Shown here: piece after piece, positions 25,211-32,791 of the stretch
How the letters are laid out: the number at the start of each line of letters is the position of its first letter
How positions within the stretch are numbered: position 1 is the first letter of the stretch
Origin: Clostridia bacterium
Lineage (GTDB): Bacteria > Bacillota > Clostridia > Oscillospirales > CAG-382
Direction of reading: 5' to 3'
Length of the DNA: 50,547 bases
Assembly (NCBI GenBank): GCA_017625615.1
Contig: JAGAKP010000057.1
Location: forward strand, 1 to 50,547
Position numbers and translations under genes: made by a program
The notes under the pieces: generated by a model
Seen by the model: only the letters and a program-made list of their open reading frames with translations
Databases searched by the model: none
Told to the model about the DNA's origin: nothing

Positions 25211-25681
25211 TTACTTAGCGGTAATATTTCCGAAGACAAAGCCTTGGATACAAAAATACACCGTTTTGTCGCCCGCCTTGAGAGTTACCGTTTTATAGGC
25301 GTTTTTGGGAACGTCGTCTTTGTTTTCATAGACCGCGGTCATAAAGGCGTAGCTTTCCTCGGGATCGGGCACTGAATATGTTTTGCCGACCTGCATATCG
25401 TCCAGCATAAGATACAGATCCATATTCTCAACCGGTCCCGTTACGTGGTAAAGGGCGTATCTGCCATCCTCGCACACGACGGCGCACAGCTTTTCCTCCC
25501 GCACCGTGAATACGTCCAGCGCCTTGTAGGGCATTTCCAACGCCACGCCTGCGGCGTTATTTACATGCTTGCTCTGTATAGTCCCTGCCGTTAAGAACGC
25601 CGCTATGAGAAACACCGTGGTCAACACCAACAGAAAGACGAAATACAGTATACGCTTTAATACTTTTTTGGGCTCGTCCAT
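25211..25681 (-). CDS. Single-pass membrane protein downstream of the TIR-MORN gene
   Basis: 156 residues from ATG 25681, chosen for AAAGGAA seven bases upstream; a GTG at 25702 would overlap that site. Not recognised. A short basic N-terminus (KKVLKR) precedes one hydrophobic segment (~12-34: ILYFVFLLVLTTVFLIAAFL), so residues ~35-156 should face outward. That part is beta-rich (LCAVVCEDGRYALYHV, KTVYFCIQGFVFG), like a small extracytoplasmic sandwich domain. It lies 41 bases after the TIR-MORN stop, on the same strand and before a shared terminator, so it is the obvious candidate partner. Function unknown. Confidence 0.7.
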   Translation of the reverse strand: MDEPKKVLKRILYFVFLLVLTTVFLIAAFLTAGTIQSKHVNNAAGVALEMPYKALDVFTVREEKLCAVVCEDGRYALYHVTGPVENMDLYLMLDDMQVGKTYSVPDPEESYAFMTAVYENKDDVPKNAYKTVTLKAGDKTVYFCIQGFVFGNITAK

Positions 25682-25722
25682 AGTGAGTTCCTTTCTGCGC
25701 ACGCGCCGAGAAAGTCAAGCAA

Positions 25723-27996
25723 TTAAACCGAAGCGCCGTTTCTGAATTCGCCGTTGTACACCCTGCCGTCGGCAAAGCGATAGCTTCCCTGACCGTGCAT
25801 CTGGCCGCCCTCGCTTACCTCGCCTACGTAAGTATCGCCGTTGGCAAAGCGGATGGTGGCGGTGCCGTAGCACTTGCCGTCTTTGTATTCGCCTTCAAAA
25901 ACACTGCCGCTGGCATAGCGGTATACGCCGTGGCCGTGACGGTGTCCGTCCTTGAATTCGCCCTCGTAGGAGCTGCCGTCCGCATAACGGTAAACACCGT
26001 AGCCGTTGCACTTGCCGTTGCGGTACGCGCCCTCGTACACTGCGCCGTTGGCGTGGCGGTATACGCCGTGGCCCTCGGAAAAATCGTCCTTATATTCGCC
26101 CTCGTATACGTCGCCGTCGGCAAAGCGGTAGGTACCCTTGCCGTTGCGCTTTCCATCTACGTAGGTGCCCTCGAAGGAGGAGCCGTCGGCATAATCGTAT
26201 CTGCCGTAGCCGTGAAGCTTACCGTCCTTATATCCACCCTCGTACACTGCGCCGTTGGCGTGGGTATAAACACCCTTGCCGTTGGGCAAGCCGTTTTCGA
26301 AGTTACCCTTGAAGGTATCGCCGTTGGAATATACGTATTCGCCGTATCCGCAGCACTTGCCGTCCTTATATTCACCCTCGTATACTGCGCCGTTGGCGTG
26401 GCGGTACACGCCGTGACCGTTGGAAAAATCGTCCTTATACTCGCCCTCGTATACGTCACCGCTGGCAAAGCGGTAGATACCCTTGCCGTTACGCTTTCCA
26501 TCTACGTAGGTGCCCTCGAAGGAAGATCCGTCGTTGTAATCGTATCTGCCGTTACCGTGGCACTTGCCGTTTTTATATTCGCCCGTGTAGACGGAGCCGC
26601 TCGTATGAGTGTAAACTCCCCGTCCCTCGGGAACGCCGTTTTTGAAATCGCCCTTGAAGGTATCGCCGTTGGAATATACGTATTCACCGTATCCGCAGCA
26701 CTTGCCGTCCTCGTAGCCGCCCTCGTAGACAGCACCGTTTTTGTGGCGGTATACGCCGTGACCGTGACGGTGTCCGTCCTTGAAGCCGCCCTCGTAAACG
26801 TCACCGTTATTGTAGACGTACTTGCCTTGTCCGTTGCACTTATCGTCCTTATATTCGCCGGTGTAGACAGCGCCGTCCTTATGGCGATAGGTTCCTATAC
26901 CATCGCGCACGCCGTTTTTGAAATCACCCTCGTATACGTCGCCGCTGGAATAACGACACACGCCTTTTCCGTGAAGCTTGCCCTCTTCGTTATATTCACC
27001 CTCGTAGCTGTTGCCGTTGATTATCTTGACCTTACTGCTGTCTGCGTTGGAATAAGACGCCGTCTTGGAAGAGGCATGCTTGCAAGAAGCAACAGCTTCG
27101 GTAGAGCAAAGCTCTTTTATAAAATCGTTTTCGCTTTCAAAGTCGTCCTTATGTATCGCTTCGCGGGTGGAAAGGCGCATACGCATTCCGGGAGCCATCT
27201 CTACCGCACCCAGATAAGCTATTACCATCTCCTTGCGGAGCTCTGCGGCAAAGCTGATCTCGCTGCGGACGTCCTTGGAATCCTTGGCGTTGTCGGACAT
27301 AAATACGACCACCGCCTTGGCGTTCTGGAGTCTGCTTGCTCTTTCCTCCACCCACTCCGCTCCTGCGGAAGAGCCGTCGTCATACCACACGCGTATACCG
27401 TTGGCAACCAAGGCGGCAACCGCTCTTTTAACCTCGTCCGTATCGCGGGGGCTATAGCTTACGTACAAATAAGGATCGTTACCCGTGTATACGGGCACCT
27501 TCACCTCTGCCTTTTCCGTTTTTTCGGCGGGAACACTCTTTGCCGTAACGGCGGAACCTGCTTTTATATTTCCCTTGCAGTGCCGGATAAGGCTTGCACC
27601 GCAAAGATTATTGTTGAATTCGGATTCGCAGGAGCATCTGTACTTAAACATTGCCTGCAACGCACCGAGGCGCAGACGAAGACCGCGGTCGAGAACGAAA
27701 TCCTCAAGATATATTACCAAAATAGACTTTTTAAGCTCTTTTGCAAAATATATCTCCTCACGGCAGAAATCAGATTCCTGCGCGTTGTGGGAAATAAAAG
27801 CAATAAACACGTCGCAGCTTTCGATGCGCTCGGCAATGGAATCGGAAAATTCGCTTCCCGCCTCTATACCGTTATCGTACCAGACACGGTACCCGTGGGA
27901 ATCGAGAGCTTCTACCGTGCGAAGCACCTCGTCATTATCCTTGTGAGAATAGCTTATAAAAATAAACGGCTCGTTTCCGTTATATGCTGATACCAT
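25723..27996 (-). CDS. Double TIR-domain protein with 18-19 MORN repeats
   Basis: 757 residues. Two TIR domains come first: TIR1 ~9-120 (FIFISYSHKD; YRVWYD; catalytic-type Glu81 in SDFCREEI) and TIR2 ~172-283 (LYVSYSPRD; IRVWYDDG; Glu246 in KDVRSEI). In SARM1-like NAD hydrolases the matching Glu is catalytic, so both domains may be active. A linker with Cys121, 123, 132 and 140 lies between them. Residues ~330-757 are 18 full and one partial MORN repeats of 23 residues (VYEGEYKDGK-x-G-G-Y pattern). MORN arrays bind lipids or proteins and form rods. There is no signal peptide. The module arrangement suggests a membrane- or filament-tethered TIR effector or signalling protein; its role is unknown. 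It has its own promoter and a cotranscribed membrane protein gene. Confidence 0.9.
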   Translation of the reverse strand: MVSAYNGNEPFIFISYSHKDNDEVLRTVEALDSHGYRVWYDNGIEAGSEFSDSIAERIESCDVFIAFISHNAQESDFCREEIYFAKELKKSILVIYLEDFVLDRGLRLRLGALQAMFKYRCSCESEFNNNLCGASLIRHCKGNIKAGSAVTAKSVPAEKTEKAEVKVPVYTGNDPYLYVSYSPRDTDEVKRAVAALVANGIRVWYDDGSSAGAEWVEERASRLQNAKAVVVFMSDNAKDSKDVRSEISFAAELRKEMVIAYLGAVEMAPGMRMRLSTREAIHKDDFESENDFIKELCSTEAVASCKHASSKTASYSNADSSKVKIINGNSYEGEYNEEGKLHGKGVCRYSSGDVYEGDFKNGVRDGIGTYRHKDGAVYTGEYKDDKCNGQGKYVYNNGDVYEGGFKDGHRHGHGVYRHKNGAVYEGGYEDGKCCGYGEYVYSNGDTFKGDFKNGVPEGRGVYTHTSGSVYTGEYKNGKCHGNGRYDYNDGSSFEGTYVDGKRNGKGIYRFASGDVYEGEYKDDFSNGHGVYRHANGAVYEGEYKDGKCCGYGEYVYSNGDTFKGNFENGLPNGKGVYTHANGAVYEGGYKDGKLHGYGRYDYADGSSFEGTYVDGKRNGKGTYRFADGDVYEGEYKDDFSEGHGVYRHANGAVYEGAYRNGKCNGYGVYRYADGSSYEGEFKDGHRHGHGVYRYASGSVFEGEYKDGKCYGTATIRFANGDTYVGEVSEGGQMHGQGSYRFADGRVYNGEFRNGASV
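26041..26730 (-). repeat. 345-base tandem duplication inside the MORN array
   Basis: A block of five consecutive MORN units (units 5-9) is repeated as units 10-14. In DNA the two blocks are 345 bases apart (for example the TGCGCCGTTGGCGTGGCGGT string at 26041 and 26386). The order CCGYGEYVYSNGD, TFKG, YDY-DGS, SFEGTYVDGKRNGKG, VYEGEYKDDFS is kept in both. The outer limits are approximate. Confidence 0.8.
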
Positions 27997-28029
27997 AGCG
28001 CCCCTCCGAAAAAATATCTATATACCTAT

Positions 28030-28057
28030 ATTATAAGCATTTTTTCGACTATGTCAA
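28030..28057 (-). promoter_or_regulatory. Promoter for the TIR-MORN gene
   Basis: Minus strand: TTGACA (28052-28057), 16-base spacer, TATAAT (28030-28035). Confidence 0.75.
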
Positions 28058-28082
28058 GTAATCGGACGCGCCTAACACGCAC

Positions 28083-28111
28083 TTGACAGCAATTATATGT
28101 TGTGTTAAAAT
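28083..28111 (+). promoter_or_regulatory. Promoter for the CotH-type gene
   Basis: TTGACA (28083-28088), 17-base spacer, TAAAAT (28106-28111). It is divergent from the TIR-MORN promoter, 25 bases between the two -35 boxes. Confidence 0.75.
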
Positions 28112-28149
28112 CTCTTTGTACCTTTATTATAATAAAAGGAGGGCAGAAT

Positions 28150-30126
28150 ATGAAAAAGGTTATTTGCTTTATACTTGCGCTGTTTATTTTCGCTTTAGCG
28201 GGGTGCGACACGGTGCTTAATCAGCCGCCGCAGCAAAGCGCGGAAAGCAGTGCCGACGAAAGCGATATATCAGTGCCCGAGGACACTGCCGACGTATTCC
28301 TGCCCGAGCCCGCAGAGGGAATATGGTTTGTATCCACCGAGGAGGAGCTTAAGGGTCTTGACCTCGACGCCTTCAACGGCGTGCCCACGATATGTATTAC
28401 CGAGGATTTTGAGTTTACCTCCGATCACGTTATAGACCGCCCCGTTATACTGTATTACGGCGCGGAGAGCGCGCGGGCACAGCAAAAGGGCATACTGATT
28501 TCCACCCGCCAAAGCGGCGAAATAAAGATATACAGCACGGTGGCTTCTCTTTTTGAAAAGGGCGTGCTTACCGTTGACGCTCCCCAATGCGCAGTTACGT
28601 GGGAAAGCGACATTTTACCCGAAAAGAAGGCTGTTTCCTATTACTGCAACGCACTTTCCTTTAACGGAGAAACGCTTTCCGACCTTGGCGGAAAGGGAAA
28701 TGCAACCGTTACGGATATAAAGATCGACGGATTTGAGGACGGCACCTTTTCCCTTCGCGGAAACGTGATAACGCTGGGATACCCTCTCGTTATGGGAGAC
28801 GGTGACGTTGAAAGCGCCGCCCTCCTGATACAGACCAACGGGAAATACGACAGCAAGACCTATAATCTTAAGGAAAACCACACCCTTACAGTTACCGACG
28901 GGGACGGAAGCACCCGCACTTATCTGCTTATACCCCAAAGACTTTCTTACGGTCTGCCCGTAATGGAGATAAACACCAATCTGCACGCGCCCATATTAAG
29001 CAAAAACGAATACGTAAAGGGCAGTCTTACCATTGACGGTACCGTCTACCCTATGCAGATAAAGGGCAGAGGAAACGCAAGCTGGAACTCCTTCCCCAAA
29101 AAATCTTACCGAATTAAACTTGACAAGGGTGAATCCCTCTTCGGGCTTCCCCAGAACCGCGATTGGGTCCTTACCGGCAACTATGCGGATAAATCCCTTA
29201 TACGAAACGCGGTTGCCCACGATATTGCCGCAAGCCTTGACGGGCTGGACTTCACATCCACCCACGTATCCGTAAACCTTTATCTTAACGGTAAATATAT
29301 GGGGGTTTACACCTTTGCCGACAAAATTGAGGAAGGCGCGGGCAGACTTGATTTTACCGACCTTCCCGATGACGAGCCCAACACCTTCGGCGGGCTTGAT
29401 ATAGGCTTCCTTATCGAGATCGGCTGGGATTTCGACGGCGAAAACGATTACAACAAGGATTATTTCGATTCCCAGAAGGTGCTTCGCATTTACGTGAAGG
29501 AGCCGAAAAGCGACCGCGCCAACACGCCCGAGTTTACCTATGCAAAGCAATATATCCTTGCCATGGAGCACGCCATAATTATGAACGACGGGTGGGAGGA
29601 CTTTATCGACCTTGATTCCTGGGTGGATTGGTTTATCGCTACCGAGCTGACCTTTAATATGGAAAGCGCCTACTACCGAAGCTGTTATATGTGGAAGCGG
29701 GACGGCGGAAAGCTGATGATGGGCCCCGTATGGGATTTTGATATGGCATTCGGAAACCATCTGGGAGATCTGTACGATTACAACGGATTTTGCACCACCG
29801 AATCCACCTACCAATATATAAGAATAAACTGGATGAATTACCTTATAAAATACGATACCTTTAACGATGCGGTAAAGGCGCGCTGGAACGAAAAGAAGGA
29901 CGAGCTGCTGGCGACCGCGCTTGAATCTGTGGACCGCCACTCTTCTTCACTTGAAGGATCCCAACAGCAAAACTTCAAGGTCTGGAATATTATGACACAG
30001 CAGATAGGTATGGGAAAGGTAAACCCCAAGGAATACGACACCTACGAAAAGCAGGTGCAGTACGTAAGAGATTTTATAAATACCCGTTTTGAATATCTTG
30101 ACGAAAGAATAAACAATGAGTTTTAA
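28150..30126 (+). CDS. CotH kinase-family lipoprotein
   Basis: 658 residues from ATG 28150 (AAAGGAGGG upstream; the longer frame begins within the promoter). A signal peptide ends in lipobox LAGC (Cys19), so this family member is exported and anchored outside, unlike the spore-coat CotH of Bacillus. Residues ~20-265 are a poorly conserved beta-rich region. The CotH kinase domain spans ~267-600: PVMEINT, IKGRGNASWNSFPKKSYRIKL, LFGLPQNRDWVLTGNYADKSLIRN, NGKYMGVYTF, and the metal-binding GPVWDFDMAFGN. CotH proteins are atypical protein kinases; similar exported forms are frequent in gut Clostridia and sometimes sit on cellulosome-type proteins. The substrate here is unknown. Its end overlaps the pcp start by 11 bases. 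Confidence 0.88.
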   Translation: MKKVICFILALFIFALAGCDTVLNQPPQQSAESSADESDISVPEDTADVFLPEPAEGIWFVSTEEELKGLDLDAFNGVPTICITEDFEFTSDHVIDRPVILYYGAESARAQQKGILISTRQSGEIKIYSTVASLFEKGVLTVDAPQCAVTWESDILPEKKAVSYYCNALSFNGETLSDLGGKGNATVTDIKIDGFEDGTFSLRGNVITLGYPLVMGDGDVESAALLIQTNGKYDSKTYNLKENHTLTVTDGDGSTRTYLLIPQRLSYGLPVMEINTNLHAPILSKNEYVKGSLTIDGTVYPMQIKGRGNASWNSFPKKSYRIKLDKGESLFGLPQNRDWVLTGNYADKSLIRNAVAHDIAASLDGLDFTSTHVSVNLYLNGKYMGVYTFADKIEEGAGRLDFTDLPDDEPNTFGGLDIGFLIEIGWDFDGENDYNKDYFDSQKVLRIYVKEPKSDRANTPEFTYAKQYILAMEHAIIMNDGWEDFIDLDSWVDWFIATELTFNMESAYYRSCYMWKRDGGKLMMGPVWDFDMAFGNHLGDLYDYNGFCTTESTYQYIRINWMNYLIKYDTFNDAVKARWNEKKDELLATALESVDRHSSSLEGSQQQNFKVWNIMTQQIGMGKVNPKEYDTYEKQVQYVRDFINTRFEYLDERINNEF

Positions 30127-30709
30127 AAGACTTCTTATAACCGGCTTTGACCCCTTTGGCGGCGAGAGCGTAAACCCCTCCTACGAGGCGGTAAAAGGCT
30201 TGCCCGATATTATCGGCGAATACAGTCTTACCAAGGCTTGTATCCCCACCAAATTCGGCGCGGCGACTGAAAAAGTAATTGAATTAGCCGAAAAAATACA
30301 GCCACACGCTATTATCTGCGTCGGTCAGGCAGGCGGCAGAGGGGGAATAACTCCCGAGGTTATCGGCATAAATCTGCGGGACGCTTCTATCCCCGATAAC
30401 GGCGGATATATGCCAAAGGACGAAAAATGCGTGCCCGACGGGCAAAATGCATTCTTTTCCACCCTGCCCGTAAAGGCTATGGTAAACGCAATAAAGGAAA
30501 AAGGAATTCCCGCCTCCCTTTCATACACTGCGGGCACCTTCGTGTGCAACAACCTGCTGTATACCCTTTTGCACCGCTTTGAGGGAACGGATATAAAGAT
30601 CGGATTTATACACGTGCCCTTTTTGCCGTCACAGGCAAAGGAGGGAGCGGCAAGTATGCCCCTTACCGATATGGTTATCGGCTTGGAGGCGGCGATACTC
30701 GCCCTTTAA
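30116..30709 (+). CDS. pcp: Pyroglutamyl-peptidase I
   Basis: 197 residues. The C15 cysteine peptidase removes N-terminal pyroglutamate from peptides in the cytoplasm. The N-terminus LLITGFDPFGGESVNPS is diagnostic; the triad is visible as Glu in TPEVIGIN (~83), Cys in AGTFVCNNLLY (~142) and His in GFIHVPFLP (~164). It is slightly shorter than the usual ~215 residues, mainly at the C-terminus. It overlaps the end of the CotH gene and probably depends on its translation. Confidence 0.93.
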   Translation: MSFKRLLITGFDPFGGESVNPSYEAVKGLPDIIGEYSLTKACIPTKFGAATEKVIELAEKIQPHAIICVGQAGGRGGITPEVIGINLRDASIPDNGGYMPKDEKCVPDGQNAFFSTLPVKAMVNAIKEKGIPASLSYTAGTFVCNNLLYTLLHRFEGTDIKIGFIHVPFLPSQAKEGAASMPLTDMVIGLEAAILAL

Positions 30710-30723
30710 AAAAAGGAGCTAAA

Positions 30724-31221
30724 ATGCGTAAAATTATATTTTTAATATTTGCGGCGGCGTTGTGTCTTTCTCTCTGCGGCTGCGACAAATATTTTTATGA
30801 ATTAAAGCTTGAAAACCTGCCTCAAAAGGTGGAGCATTTTGATTTTGAGGGGTACGATACCATAAAGGTCACCCTTTCCGAGGACGAATATATCGTCCTT
30901 TGCGCCGAGGAGGACTTCACCTGGACCTACGAGGAAAACGGCGCCGTGTGGCACGGCGGAAGCGGACAGTGGGTAAAGGGCGAAGCGGTGACCGATATCT
31001 GGTTTGAAGAAACGCCTCAGGGAGACTGGCTGGCGTCCTTCGGCGGTTACGCCTACCGCGGTTTTCTGATATACGCAAAGGACGGCAGTGAAGAGCCCGT
31101 GGCAATGGTAATAAGCAACGTCCAAGAGCCCGCAATAAGATACTATTCCGAAACCGACGAGGTCTCCGCCGAGCCGTGGACGGAACCCGTAAAGGTAAAA
31201 GCGGAAACATATATGAGATAA
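30724..31221 (+). CDS. Lipoprotein of unknown function
   Basis: 165 residues, not recognised. Residues 1-20 are a lipoprotein signal with lipobox SLCGC (Cys20). The rest is one compact acidic domain rich in Trp and Tyr (DFTWTYEENGAVWHGG, DIWFEETPQGDWLASFGGYAYRG), likely beta-sheet. It lies 14 bases after pcp with an AAAAAAAGGAG ribosome site and before a terminator, so CotH, pcp and this gene form one unit. Confidence 0.72.
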   Translation: MRKIIFLIFAAALCLSLCGCDKYFYELKLENLPQKVEHFDFEGYDTIKVTLSEDEYIVLCAEEDFTWTYEENGAVWHGGSGQWVKGEAVTDIWFEETPQGDWLASFGGYAYRGFLIYAKDGSEEPVAMVISNVQEPAIRYYSETDEVSAEPWTEPVKVKAETYMR

Positions 31222-31232
31222 AAATATAAATC

Positions 31233-31264
31233 AGCTCTCGCAGATTAGTGCGGGGGCTTTTGTA
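31233..31264 (+). terminator. Terminator of the cotH-pcp-lipoprotein unit
   Basis: AGCTCTCGCA / TGCGGGGGCT stem of 10 pairs (two G-U), loop GATTAG, then TTTTGT. Confidence 0.75.
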
Positions 31265-31301
31265 TATAACCTATTGGGTGGATTTTTCGCTTGAAAAGTT
31301 A

Positions 31302-31330
31302 TTGATTCCGAATAGCGTTGCCGTTATAAT
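31302..31330 (+). promoter_or_regulatory. Promoter for the HTH regulator gene
   Basis: TTGATT (31302-31307), 17-base spacer, TATAAT (31325-31330). Confidence 0.78.
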
Positions 31331-31358
31331 AGAATCATAACAGACAGAGGTGTTTTTT

Positions 31359-32153
31359 GTGAACAACGACATCGGTGCAAGAATTATGAGCTTACGAAAA
31401 AGCAAAAATATGACGCAGGAAGCCCTTGGCAATATGCTGGGAATATCTCCGCAGGCGGTTTCGAAATGGGAAACAGGCACTACGTTGCCTGATATTCTTT
31501 TGATGCCTATTATTGCAGAGGCGTTGGATACGGATCTAAACGCGCTGTTCGGCATTGACAGCGCAAGTGACGGTAATAACGGAAAGCGTCATGAAAATCT
31601 TACAAAGCAGAATATACACGAAGAAATTTACAATGAGTTTTTCGAGATGCTGCAAGATCTGTTTCGCAACAAAAACGAAACGAAAGAAACAATTGATTTT
31701 ATAAAAACACATCGAAACGCGCAAACTATGGTTTTGAGCAATCAGGAAGGAAACGGCGTATATGCGGATGCGGACATAGCGTTGGCGTTCACCAAGGACA
31801 AAAACGATATACGCGAGCTGTTGGAAGACGATGCCGCGCAAAGGGTGCTTAAGTGCTTTGCCAACAGCGAAACAAAAAATGTATTTAAATTTATCATTGA
31901 AAACGAAGGAAAATCCTTTACTTCATCCCTGATCGCCCAAAAATGCAGCATTGATATTAAATCGGTGGAAACAGCTTTGGAAGATCTTTTGCGGATAAAC
32001 TTGGTTGGGCGTACCGATATAAACGCCGATGACGAGATCATATACGCATACCGCGCATGGGGCACTCACAAAAAGGTTTTGATATATTCTATGCTATCTA
32101 TTGCCGCGCGGTTGGGCGAATATTCCGAATGTTATATGGGTTTTATAGGCTGA
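31359..32153 (+). CDS. XRE-family regulator with a second winged-helix-like region
   Basis: 264 residues from GTG 31359, eight bases after AGAGG; an in-frame GTG at 31350 overlaps the ribosome site. Residues ~5-60 are a Cro/CI-type HTH (IMSLRKSKNMTQEALGNMLGISPQAVSKWETGTTLPD). Residues ~165-235 look like a winged helix of the ArsR/MarR sort (FIIENEGKSFTSSLIAQ, then SVETALEDLLRINLVGRTD). Such XRE proteins of ~260 residues are common in Clostridia and usually act on an adjacent gene. Four bases separate it from the next small gene. Both are A/T-rich compared with the surroundings, which suggests acquisition. Confidence 0.82.
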   Translation: MNNDIGARIMSLRKSKNMTQEALGNMLGISPQAVSKWETGTTLPDILLMPIIAEALDTDLNALFGIDSASDGNNGKRHENLTKQNIHEEIYNEFFEMLQDLFRNKNETKETIDFIKTHRNAQTMVLSNQEGNGVYADADIALAFTKDKNDIRELLEDDAAQRVLKCFANSETKNVFKFIIENEGKSFTSSLIAQKCSIDIKSVETALEDLLRINLVGRTDINADDEIIYAYRAWGTHKKVLIYSMLSIAARLGEYSECYMGFIG

Positions 32154-32157
32154 TAAA

Positions 32158-32649
32158 ATGACGGGTGCAATATTGGGATACCCTGCGCTGATAATAAAGT
32201 ACCTCGTTTACGGTATTAAAATCAGGCGTATATGCAAAGCAAAAGGATATACACTTTTACGAAACGGAAAATTTTGGTGGATTGGAAATAATAAGAGCGG
32301 AAAACACAATTTTACCGTAAAATGCAAAGATAAATGCTACTGTATAAAGCTTATAGGAGTGCGAAGCAAAAAAATACTTTTTGGCTTTGTGGATGAAAAC
32401 GTATACGAAATCAAGGATTATACCTTTGCGCTTCTATGGACTATGGACGGCTTTGAATATGAGTTGAAAAAGAAAGAAGGGTATACTTTTGAAGAAAATA
32501 CCGTTCCCGTTATCGTTATGGTGTCCGAAAGTTACAAAATAACCGAGAAAAACCAAACCTACCGAAAAGAAATTTCCGGCGGCGACAAAACAAAAGAGGG
32601 ATATTTTTATTTCGGCAAGGACTTTTTGAAGATCATAAAAGAGCAATAA
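32158..32649 (+). CDS. Small basic protein paired with the HTH regulator
   Basis: 163 residues, not recognised. A weak N-terminal hydrophobic stretch (~3-20, ILGYPALIIKYLVYG) is followed by a basic, Lys/Tyr-rich domain with paired cysteines (VKCKDKCYC). It starts four bases after the regulator stop and is A/T-rich like it. The pair could be a membrane-associated effector and its regulator, but nothing in the sequence proves this. Confidence 0.6.
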   Translation: MTGAILGYPALIIKYLVYGIKIRRICKAKGYTLLRNGKFWWIGNNKSGKHNFTVKCKDKCYCIKLIGVRSKKILFGFVDENVYEIKDYTFALLWTMDGFEYELKKKEGYTFEENTVPVIVMVSESYKITEKNQTYRKEISGGDKTKEGYFYFGKDFLKIIKEQ

Positions 32650-32660
32650 GACGTTTAACG

Positions 32661-32695
32661 AAAACAAGGCGGAATACCTTGGTTTTGTTTTCGTA
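32661..32695 (+). terminator. Weak terminator after the small basic protein
   Basis: AAAACAAGG pairs with CCTTG(G)TTTT (one bulge), followed by GTTTTCG. Confidence 0.45.
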
Positions 32696-32751
32696 TTGCT
32701 GTCCGGAGTATAAAAACGTAAAAGGTTGCAAAAATCTATTACAGAAAAGCC

Positions 32752-32790
32752 ATACCCCAAGAAAAATTTATTTTCTTGGGGTATATTTTT
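32752..32790. terminator. Terminator between the HTH cassette and spoIVB
   Basis: ATACCCCAAGAAAA, loop ATTTAT region, TTTTCTTGGGGTAT, then ATTTTTG. It can serve both converging transcripts. Confidence 0.7.
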
Positions 32791-32791
32791 G

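Noticed and set aside
26041..26730. CRISPR-like or satellite repeat
   Set aside because: Period is 69 bases in frame and translates into 23-residue MORN units of an intact gene.
25795..27990. Plus-strand open frame of about 730 codons opposite the TIR-MORN gene
   Set aside because: It is the complement of a repetitive coding sequence; it has no ribosome site and its repeats mirror the MORN units. The minus-strand protein has clear domains.
25723..27996. Thoeris or CBASS-type known TIR system
   Set aside because: No SLOG/ThsA, cyclase or other known partner gene is within the window, so the link to a named system is not supported.
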